From the IMG/VR virus record IMGVR_UViG_3300043294_000079, positions 1-54,399 of that record: a stretch of 54,399 nucleotides of DNA; one strand, written 5' to 3'. This stretch comes from a virus. Positions 1 to 6,553 of the stretch are shown here, piece by piece. Positions within the stretch are counted from its first letter, which is position 1; the number at the start of each line of letters is the position of its first letter. Both the position numbers and the translations under genes were made by a program. The notes under the pieces were generated by a model. That model ran no database searches and was not told the DNA's origin. It saw nothing but the letters and a program-made list of their open reading frames with translations.

Positions 1-764
1 TGTACGGAGGACGCGGCATAGGCGTTGTAGTGGTTCGTAACCTGCGTGCTCGTCAGGCTGGTCGGATAGATTGCCGCGGCCTGGATCTGGCCCGTGAACT
101 GACGACCAACCTGGTGAAAACTGCCGCTGTTGTACCAATAGCCGGCATCATTGCCGACAGAAGCTCCCCACGTGGAGCCGCTCGGGGTGCTTGGAGTGCC
201 GACTCCGGTCTGGGTCGCGATGTTGTTGCCGTTGACGTACCAGGCGAGCGTGCCACCTGCGTCGCTCGTATAGACAACCACAACGTGATATTTGGTGGTC
301 GAGGACAGGGCGTAGGCATTCCCGCACCAGGCTGTGTTGTTAAAAAGACAGACTAGAGACGAGCCTGCGACATCACCAGAACCGCCGATGCCAAAGGCGT
401 ATCCGTGTTTGACACCGGCCCAGCTTTCGTCGGTGCCGTTCATCAACACACAGGTCCACTGACTGGTCGGCAAGGTTGGTGTCTTTATGCAGGCTTCCAA
501 CGACCAGGCTGACGTGGCTGTTGTTGGAGGCGTACTGCCGTTCAAGATAAGCCCGTTGTACCCCGTACCAGAATCTGAAGAACAGTCCATACAAGTATCG
601 GTTGCATCGCTTGGGATGATGCTCGCTCCGCCGAGGGTGATCGTTCCGGAGTAGTTGCCTGTGAACCCGTCGCCAGTAGCGTCGGCCGCGGACGGGCCAG
701 AAGCCTCATTCAACATCCACAGGACGGAGGGTGAGTCGCCGAGGACGACGGATTCATAGCTCAT
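1..764 (-). CDS. LamG/concanavalin-like adsorption protein, runs off left edge
   Basis: A 254-codon frame starting at ATG 764 and open to base 1. The translation is rich in Gly, Ser, Thr, Asn and Trp. It carries the pattern of a laminin-G/concanavalin-type lectin domain, with a strand-loop segment YVNGNNIATQTGVGTP and the usual closing helix AAIYPTSLTSTQVTNHYNAY. Such domains decorate phage tail fibres and bind cell-surface glycans. Its start overlaps the stop of the upstream beta-helix gene by ATGA. If the molecule is circular, the frame continues CAC then GTG into the gene at 53910-54398, so this is probably the front part of a 417-residue protein. The fold is assigned from pattern only. 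Confidence 0.75.
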   Translation of the reverse strand, partial: MSYESVVLGDSPSVLWMLNEASGPSAADATGDGFTGNYSGTITLGGASIIPSDATDTCMDCSSDSGTGYNGLILNGSTPPTTATSAWSLEACIKTPTLPTSQWTCVLMNGTDESWAGVKHGYAFGIGGSGDVAGSSLVCLFNNTAWCGNAYALSSTTKYHVVVVYTSDAGGTLAWYVNGNNIATQTGVGTPSTPSGSTWGASVGNDAGYWYNSGSFHQVGRQFTGQIQAAAIYPTSLTSTQVTNHYNAYAASSV

Positions 765-1978
765 GAGGCTGTGTTCCCCGATTGGGTGATGTTGTAGCAA
801 GTGCTGTCGACGTACACAGCACCATCGGGCCAGTCGGCGCCGGAGCCAAACCCGTTGTTGGTAGCGGTACCTTTGACACCGCTGTTGTTCGTGACCGTGA
901 TGTTGCTGTCATAAGCGGCCAGGTTGACGGGGTAGGGCGCTCCTCCCTGGTAGGTGCCGAGGGCCACCGTATTATTGGAGATCGTGCCATTGCTCGCGTT
1001 ATGGACCTCTACACCGTTACCTCCAGTGGTAAGGAGGGTGTTGTTGGTGATCGTGAAACCGGTGGTTACGATGCCGGTGATCGAGTTAAGGGTGATCGCG
1101 GCTTCCGTGGTGTTCGGGTAATAGGTCATGGTGTTTCCGGTGACGGTGACATCTCCACTATTGGCGGGTGCAGCGTTGCCGCCCATCGAGAGTAGGCCAA
1201 AGCTATTCCAGCCAATAGTGTTATTGATGATCGACACGTCCTGACTGTATTCGCCGGACGTATCAGTTTCCATATCCACCACTTCACCGCAGGCGCTGAT
1301 GGTGTTGTTCTCGATCGTGATGTTCCGGCCATCGGTGATCCCGATTGCCATACGTCCGTCGTTTTCAAGGGTCGAGTTCTCGATCACAATGCCGGTTGTC
1401 GGCCCCAAGGCGACATTGTTATCGTTGTCCTGGGTCTCCACCGAGTCACCGAAGGTCTGGTTGATGGTGACGTTGTTGACCATCCCGCCTTGTGTGTCAT
1501 TGAAGGCGATGCCGTACTGCCACTCGTAGTTCCCGTTGATGTTGCAGTAGTCGGTATTGTTGGGTCCAAGAACCGTCATGTTCTCGAAAGTGATATTACT
1601 GCCCCCCTCGGCTTCCCAGATGGTGTTGTTTGTACCGGTGGTCGTCCCGTTCCCGTAGAGGGTGTTCTCAAACGTCGAACCATTCCCGTTGACGATGACG
1701 TTGTTGAGGTAAGGGACGACGAGGGTCTCGTTGGCCTCGTAACACGCACCGCTCGGGAAGTTCACCTGCGCGCCATTGGACAGCGTCGCGAGCCACGCAT
1801 TGAGCGGAGTCGATACATCCGATGAACACGTGGCGTTGATGCTGGAGGGCGGCGAGACGTTCGGGTTGCCGCCGACGTAGACGGCGATCCCACCGCCACA
1901 GATCAGCGCACCGGTCACCCCGAGGGCGATGACCTTGTGGCGTTTCGAGGAGAACCAGGACTTCAGGCGCGCGAGCAT
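761..1978 (-). CDS. Membrane-anchored right-handed beta-helix (pectate-lyase-like) protein
   Basis: 405 residues. A basic N-terminus is followed by a hydrophobic segment (about 15-38, VIALGVTGALICGGGIAVYV), which is either a signal anchor or a membrane segment. The rest is a long run of short imperfect repeats rich in N-N-T, I-E-N-N-T and V-T-N-N-S, the signature of parallel beta-helix proteins such as pectate lyases and phage tailspikes. It lies in a cluster of adsorption proteins (LamG, fibre, second beta-helix), suggesting polysaccharide binding or cleavage. A membrane segment is odd for a virion protein, so a host-surface modifying role is also possible. The stop overlaps the next ATG by four bases. 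Confidence 0.75.
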   Translation of the reverse strand: MLARLKSWFSSKRHKVIALGVTGALICGGGIAVYVGGNPNVSPPSSINATCSSDVSTPLNAWLATLSNGAQVNFPSGACYEANETLVVPYLNNVIVNGNGSTFENTLYGNGTTTGTNNTIWEAEGGSNITFENMTVLGPNNTDYCNINGNYEWQYGIAFNDTQGGMVNNVTINQTFGDSVETQDNDNNVALGPTTGIVIENSTLENDGRMAIGITDGRNITIENNTISACGEVVDMETDTSGEYSQDVSIINNTIGWNSFGLLSMGGNAAPANSGDVTVTGNTMTYYPNTTEAAITLNSITGIVTTGFTITNNTLLTTGGNGVEVHNASNGTISNNTVALGTYQGGAPYPVNLAAYDSNITVTNNSGVKGTATNNGFGSGADWPDGAVYVDSTCYNITQSGNTAS

Positions 1979-1980
1979 GA

Positions 1981-2604
1981 CTACGCCGGCGTGGTAGCGA
2001 AGAAGCCGCAGTTCGCGTCAGGCGCCACCGAGACAACATCGGCCACTGTGGTCCCGAAGGTCACCAAACAGATCAGCGGTTCGGTCGACCCGGTCCCTGA
2101 CTGCGCGTCATAGATCACGCCGAAGGCGGCCGAGCTGGTCGAGCCGGGCCACGAAGCCGCGGCCGAGGTGTAGACCGTCACGGACTCGCCGGCGCATTGC
2201 CAGGTCACCCCTGAGTCGGTCACAACAGCGCCAACGACCGTGGGCCAGGTGGGCGCCGTGCCCGCTGTCGTACCTGCCACCACGCAGCGGTAGACGTACC
2301 CGTTGCCCGTGGGAGGACGAACGAGCTGGCCCACCGTCTCGGCAGTCGAGGCCGCCCACTGGACGGTCCACGAGTTGGCGACCACGACCGTCGCCGAGCA
2401 CGAGGCGAGCGTGGCACCGCCCGTCGTGTACCCGCTGCCCGAGGCGACCTCGTTGGTCAGGTCCGAGTAGTGGACCCAGGTGCCCAGGTTAGGCGACGCA
2501 GACGACGTGAGCAGCGCCATCTTGATCGTGTCGGTCGTCCACTTGACGTTGCCCAGGAACGCCTGGTCGATCGCATTGGCGAACAGATTCGAGCTGAGAG
2601 TCAT
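1981..2604 (-). CDS. Tail-tip/virion-associated protein
   Basis: 207 residues from ATG 2604. This start has a strong ribosome site (AGGAGG, seven bases upstream) and is preferred over an in-frame upstream start at 2664. The N-terminus (SNLFANAIDQAFLGNVKW, then DTIKMALLTSS) matches a small phage structural family usually encoded among tail-fibre genes. The rest is beta-rich with a hydrophobic C-terminus. Role inferred as a minor tail or fibre-attachment protein. It sits between the two beta-helix proteins in the late operon. Confidence 0.65.
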   Translation of the reverse strand: MTLSSNLFANAIDQAFLGNVKWTTDTIKMALLTSSASPNLGTWVHYSDLTNEVASGSGYTTGGATLASCSATVVVANSWTVQWAASTAETVGQLVRPPTGNGYVYRCVVAGTTAGTAPTWPTVVGAVVTDSGVTWQCAGESVTVYTSAAASWPGSTSSAAFGVIYDAQSGTGSTEPLICLVTFGTTVADVVSVAPDANCGFFATTPA

Positions 2605-2710
2605 GGGTGTTCCTCCTGAGGACGTGCTGGTAGCGGTGCCGGTAAGCGAGACGGTCGGCGCCAACTTCCGGTAGAGGCGTCGGGCTGTAGATACCGGTTG
2701 GGAATGTCAT
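2489..2710 (-). CDS. Possible small overlapping gene or decayed leader
   Basis: A 73-codon frame from ATG 2710 with a good ribosome site (TAGGAG). It begins MTFPTGIYSPTPLPEVGAD and reads naturally for about 20 residues. It then becomes Arg/His/Gln-rich and overlaps the 5' end of the next gene in another frame. Where quality drops, the neighbouring frame takes over with PTVSLTGTATSTSSGG, so the region could be a longer gene with an old frameshift, or a short leader peptide. No family recognised. Confidence 0.3.
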   Translation of the reverse strand: MTFPTGIYSPTPLPEVGADRLAYRHRYQHVLRRNTHDSQLESVRQCDRPGVPGQRQVDDRHDQDGAAHVVCVA

Positions 2711-2760
2711 GGGGCTCGCTCCTAGGCGGGTGCGGTCCAATGAAGGGCACGGGTCACTCC

Positions 2761-4377
2761 TCAGTAGTACGGGATGACACGCTGAGTCCCGTTGATGTTG
2801 ATGGTCAGATAACCCGCGGGAGTGGCCGGGAGTGCGCCCGCTCCGCCCGCTGATGGACTGCCCGATGATGTGGAGTAGGGACCGCTCAGTTCCAAGATGC
2901 CCGCACCAGCCCGCGAGAGTGTCGTGTCAACAGCAGCGCTTCCTGACCCCCAGACCAGTGCGCCACTAAGCCCAATGCCAAAGCGTGGGTATGTGCCCCA
3001 AGCGGTTTGAATGAAGTCCAGTTGGTCGCTTGAGTTGGCACTCGCGATGAACTGAGCACCGCCTTCGTGGGGGAGAAAGAATGTGTTATTGCAGTCCGTC
3101 CTGAGGAAACTCCAGCCGTGCGATACAACGGCGGGGAGAGCAGAGCCAGCGGGGATGGCTCCAGTTATCACTCCGGTTAGTCCATCGTGGGCCAGGTTGA
3201 TGACCGTAAGACTCTCAGCTTGAGTGGCGTAGCCGGTCCCCGCGATGCGGTTGACCAACGCACCACCGCCGTAGAGCGCCATGGCTACATTCTCTAGTGC
3301 CCACATGGTGCCGTTGCCCGCGCCCCCAAGATCGGTGAACACGGCCCAAGTAGCGGCGCCCCCGTTTGGAGAGTCGAACTCAACTCGCAGGCTTCGGATC
3401 GCAACGATATTGTTCCCAGGTAGGGACAGTGCCTGTTCATCTAGCTGGAAGATCCCAAGCGCACCCGCGCACCCGCCGTAGTCCAGATTGTCAATGACAA
3501 AGGAACTATCAAACTGAGTAGAAGCTAACTTCGCGTTGATACCGAACCCGCTTACTGCGTTGAAATACAGACCGTCCCAATGGACCTTCGTGTACGGGTA
3601 GGAGTTGCCAATCAGGATTGCGTCCGACGAACAGGACGTGAACATCACGTTATGGAGCTTGTTCCCCATGTCGCATCCGACAGCAGTCAGATCAAGGAGG
3701 TGTGCTGGTTGATGCGTACCGAACCCGCCGAGGGTCATATCGCAGATCGCCCAGTCGGATCCGTTGGCGGGGATGAGACTGGCGACAATGAGCGTCCCGC
3801 CCGCGGCCCCCGTCCATAACAGCGTGGTCGCGACGGCAGGGGGGGTACCGATCATCCCTTGACCAATAAGAATGCTGTTGCTGTACCACGTCAGTGGCGT
3901 TGAACTCTGATAGGTGCCCGGAGCAAAGATGATGCGGTAGAGGGTCGGAGCGTTCGCGTTAGCGACGTTGAGCACAGCCTGAATAGCGGCATGGTCGTCG
4001 CCCCCCGATGGCGGTGGTACATAGAGTGTGCCCCCGGGGACACCAAGTACGGTCGGAAAGCTGACGACGTAGGGACGGCCAACGCCGTTGCCGATGAAGA
4101 TGACGATGACGGGCGCCCCAACAGGGGGGACACCGCCCGAGAAGCCGGCGGCGGCTGCCGGTTGGTAGGGAGCGGGCCCGAAACCCGGTCCTGGGCCATA
4201 GGTCTCGGGAAGGGCGAACCACACGCACGGCAGCGTCACGGCTGTCTGCCCGGCGATCGAGATAGGCGCCGTGCCTACCTTGGTGACGACAGCTTCCTGC
4301 GGTCCCTGGATCGCCGGCGTCGGTGACCGAATGCCGGTGAGGTCCCGGAGCAGCTTCTGTGACCAGACGTCAGACAT
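2761..4377 (-). CDS. Baseplate-attached tailspike: OB-fold domain plus beta-helix
   Basis: 538 residues. Residues about 25-112 look like the small beta-barrel found at the base of gp5/Gp37-like baseplate spikes, including the pattern VGAPVIVIFIGNG followed by RPYVVSF. Residues about 120-480 read like a pectate-lyase superfamily beta-helix, opening with DDHAAIQAVLNVAN and FAPGTY, the classic first turn of phage tailspikes. It follows the XkdQ-like hub gene with an 8-base overlap, so it is probably attached to the tail tip and acts on surface polysaccharide. No catalytic residues could be assigned. Confidence 0.75.
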   Translation of the reverse strand: MSDVWSQKLLRDLTGIRSPTPAIQGPQEAVVTKVGTAPISIAGQTAVTLPCVWFALPETYGPGPGFGPAPYQPAAAAGFSGGVPPVGAPVIVIFIGNGVGRPYVVSFPTVLGVPGGTLYVPPPSGGDDHAAIQAVLNVANANAPTLYRIIFAPGTYQSSTPLTWYSNSILIGQGMIGTPPAVATTLLWTGAAGGTLIVASLIPANGSDWAICDMTLGGFGTHQPAHLLDLTAVGCDMGNKLHNVMFTSCSSDAILIGNSYPYTKVHWDGLYFNAVSGFGINAKLASTQFDSSFVIDNLDYGGCAGALGIFQLDEQALSLPGNNIVAIRSLRVEFDSPNGGAATWAVFTDLGGAGNGTMWALENVAMALYGGGALVNRIAGTGYATQAESLTVINLAHDGLTGVITGAIPAGSALPAVVSHGWSFLRTDCNNTFFLPHEGGAQFIASANSSDQLDFIQTAWGTYPRFGIGLSGALVWGSGSAAVDTTLSRAGAGILELSGPYSTSSGSPSAGGAGALPATPAGYLTININGTQRVIPYY

Positions 4378-5350
4378 ATTGCAGCGTCGGCACGCCGAGC
4401 CGTACTTGCTCCGCTGTCATGGGCGTTTCGAGGGTCATGGTTCCCTCCGGGTTGAACAGGCTGCGTTGCATGCTGTAGATGAGCCACACACCCGAGAGCG
4501 GACCGAGGCGAGCGATGGTGACGCCCTGGCCCGGGTGATAAGGCCAGTACTGCGTGATCGCCGTGACCGAGATCTGGCCCCGCGGCATCCCGATGTCGTA
4601 GGTCCCGTCCATGTTCATGATCGCCGGGGTGAACTCGACGAGCGTGCCGGCAGAGGGGAACTCGGTGAGGAACCAGTCGTCGCCCCCGAGGTAGATCGTG
4701 TGCTCGCACTCGTAGACCCGGTAGCCGCACGAGTTGGCGAGCCGGTTGATGCAGGTCCACGAGTCCTCGTTCGGCGTCGAAGTCGTGCCACGGGCGATCG
4801 GCACGCTCGTCGAGACGGTCGAAGAGGCGGTGACGCCCGAACCGGTGTCGAAGCTGACCGCTCCCGGTTGGGCCACGAGCTTCGCGCCCGGCACAACCGA
4901 GAGAAGGTGCTCGACAAAGCCCGGCAAGTCCGTGGTCGAAGCCCAGGTCATGGCGCCCGTCTGCTTGCGCAGGTCGTAAGCGAGGGCCGCTTCGAAGGTG
5001 AGCTGGAGCTGGTCGCCCTGCTTGGCGAACTGCACGAGGGCGAAGTTGAGGCCGTCCCAGGCCAGCACGTCACCGAACTTGAAGATGCCCGAGTTGATGA
5101 TCGAGCGGAACGGGTCCTGCAGCTGCACGACGATGGACGAGGCGCCGTCGATTGTCCTGTTGAGCTGCATGTCGGTCACCCCGGAGGTGACGTTGGCAAC
5201 CTGCGCGGCGGCGCTCGGATTCGACTTGTGGCCCTGCACGAGGATGGGCACGATCTGGTTGAGCGGGACGGTGTTGATCAGCACGTCGGCGGCGGACAGT
5301 TGGCCCATGCCACGAGCGGGAGGTGTGCCTGAGGCGACGAGAAGGGTCAT
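4370..5350 (-). CDS. XkdQ/YqbQ-like baseplate hub protein
   Basis: 326 residues. The pattern VTDMQLNRTIDGASSIVVQL near residue 58, the following KFGDVLAWDGLNFALVQF, and a mid-protein NEDSWTCINRLAN stretch resemble the late-control gpD/XkdQ group that forms the tail hub of contractile tails. It lies directly after the LysM protein (ATGA overlap at 5347-5350), the same order as xkdP-xkdQ in PBSX-like phages. A structural role in joining tube to spike is inferred. Confidence 0.75.
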   Translation of the reverse strand: MTLLVASGTPPARGMGQLSAADVLINTVPLNQIVPILVQGHKSNPSAAAQVANVTSGVTDMQLNRTIDGASSIVVQLQDPFRSIINSGIFKFGDVLAWDGLNFALVQFAKQGDQLQLTFEAALAYDLRKQTGAMTWASTTDLPGFVEHLLSVVPGAKLVAQPGAVSFDTGSGVTASSTVSTSVPIARGTTSTPNEDSWTCINRLANSCGYRVYECEHTIYLGGDDWFLTEFPSAGTLVEFTPAIMNMDGTYDIGMPRGQISVTAITQYWPYHPGQGVTIARLGPLSGVWLIYSMQRSLFNPEGTMTLETPMTAEQVRLGVPTLQYV

Positions 5351-6027
5351 GACGGGAGGATGATCCTTTGGCCCGGAGTCAGATTGGCGGGGTCACGGAT
5401 CGAGTTCACGGCCGCCAGCTCGGTCCACAGCGCCTGGTTGCCGAGGACCCGGGCAGCGATCTTGGCGAGGGTGTCACCCGCCTTGCACACATACGTCCGG
5501 CGGCTCGTCGATTTCCCCTGCGCGTTGAGGGCGAACTGGGCAGCCTGTGCGGGCGTCAGTTGCGTGAGGACCGAGGACGATGACGGCACGTACTCGTAGA
5601 GGGTGAGGTCGATCTTCTGCTGGATACGGTTGCCGCCGCCGTCACGGATCAGCTCGTCCTCGTTGAACTTGACGACGTACAGGACCCAGTAGAGGGCCTT
5701 GGCCTGGGCATCGATTGGGCCTGAAAGCTGGTGCACGGGCGGCTGCATCGCCCCGGGCGTCGGGTACTGCCAACCGAAGAGCGTGGCGCACTGCGGTTCG
5801 ATCGACTGGCCGGCGCCGTCGAGGATCAGCTCCAGCACGAGCGACATGGGCGACGCGTCGTACCATTGCGTGATGGCCTTTTGACGCGGGCGGTCCACGA
5901 TCTGCCAGCCCCCCGAAGAGCCCGAGCTCACCGGCTCGAACGAGCCGTTGCCGATCATCCCGAAGGTGACGGGAGTGCCGCGCGGGAGCACCGGGGTGAC
6001 CGTCAGAGTGTGGGGGAACTGGGCCAC
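5347..6027 (-). CDS. LysM-domain tail protein, XkdP-like
   Basis: 226 residues from GTG 6027. The C-terminal 50 residues form a LysM domain (YVCKAGDTLAKIAARVLG, then LTPGQRIILPS), which binds peptidoglycan or serves as a structural domain in phage tail hubs. The N-terminal part has RPRQKAITQWYDASPMSLVLEL, typical of the tail protein placed between tape measure and XkdQ in contractile phages. Its gene is separated from the tape measure by a plus-strand insertion. Confidence 0.8.
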   Translation of the reverse strand: MAQFPHTLTVTPVLPRGTPVTFGMIGNGSFEPVSSGSSGGWQIVDRPRQKAITQWYDASPMSLVLELILDGAGQSIEPQCATLFGWQYPTPGAMQPPVHQLSGPIDAQAKALYWVLYVVKFNEDELIRDGGGNRIQQKIDLTLYEYVPSSSSVLTQLTPAQAAQFALNAQGKSTSRRTYVCKAGDTLAKIAARVLGNQALWTELAAVNSIRDPANLTPGQRIILPS

Positions 6028-6050
6028 CAGGCATCACCCCCGGATGGGCG

Positions 6051-6056
6051 TAGAAT
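6051..6056 (+). promoter_or_regulatory. Weak -10-like box ahead of the cargo gene
   Basis: TAGAAT lies about 27 bases before the ATG of the cargo gene, but no convincing -35 hexamer is visible 16-18 bases upstream. It is recorded because an inverted gene needs its own promoter; support is limited to this hexamer. Confidence 0.25.
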
Positions 6057-6082
6057 TTGCGGGACGGAGACAGGAGCACGAA

Positions 6083-6553
6083 ATGGCAACTAAAGAAGAT
6101 GAGGCCTACGCCGAGATGATGGGCGGTACCCACCTGACCGAAGAGGAGCGGATTGCACGCAGTCGGCAGCTGACCGGCAGCTACAAGGGCCCGAGATCTG
6201 GCAGCCGCCGCGTGAACTGGATCGTCCGCATCATCGTGGTGTTGATACTGCTCACGATCGGTGGCGTGTGGCTGTTCCACAAAGCACACCCGGGGGGCCT
6301 GCCCAACGGATACTCGCAGACCGCTTTCGACAGTTACATCAAGAGCGACCTGGTTGCCTCTCCGTTCCGGATCAGCGGCATCGCGTCGGTCAGTTGTGTC
6401 ATGCCGAACTCCTGGGTGCCCGGCAAGACGTTCACCTGCTACGTGTACGGCAGTTCTTCGAACATCGAACTCGGCACAGTGACCGTGACGGTTACGCCGA
6501 CGCCTTCGGGCCGTGCATTCGCTGCAAACCTGGTGTGGCGGCCGGGGGCCTAG
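6083..6553 (+). CDS. Plus-strand cargo gene (moron): single-pass membrane protein
   Basis: 156 residues from ATG 6083 with site AGGAG eight bases upstream; an earlier in-frame start would run into the neighbouring gene. A charged cytoplasmic N-terminus (about 1-47) is followed by a membrane segment, VNWIVRIIVVLILLTIGGVW. The external domain has two cysteines, spaced SVSC and FTC, and a beta-rich end, resembling the DUF4333 type of actinobacterial lipoprotein/membrane domains. It is the only plus-strand gene in the late region and its stop abuts the tape-measure stop (TAGCTA). It looks like an independently expressed lysogenic-conversion gene; a superinfection-exclusion or envelope role is a guess. 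Confidence 0.8.
   Translation: MATKEDEAYAEMMGGTHLTEEERIARSRQLTGSYKGPRSGSRRVNWIVRIIVVLILLTIGGVWLFHKAHPGGLPNGYSQTAFDSYIKSDLVASPFRISGIASVSCVMPNSWVPGKTFTCYVYGSSSNIELGTVTVTVTPTPSGRAFAANLVWRPGA

Noticed and set aside
4271-5332. 353-codon plus-strand frame opposite the XkdQ-like gene
   Set aside because: Arg/Asp/Val-rich antisense shadow of a certain gene.
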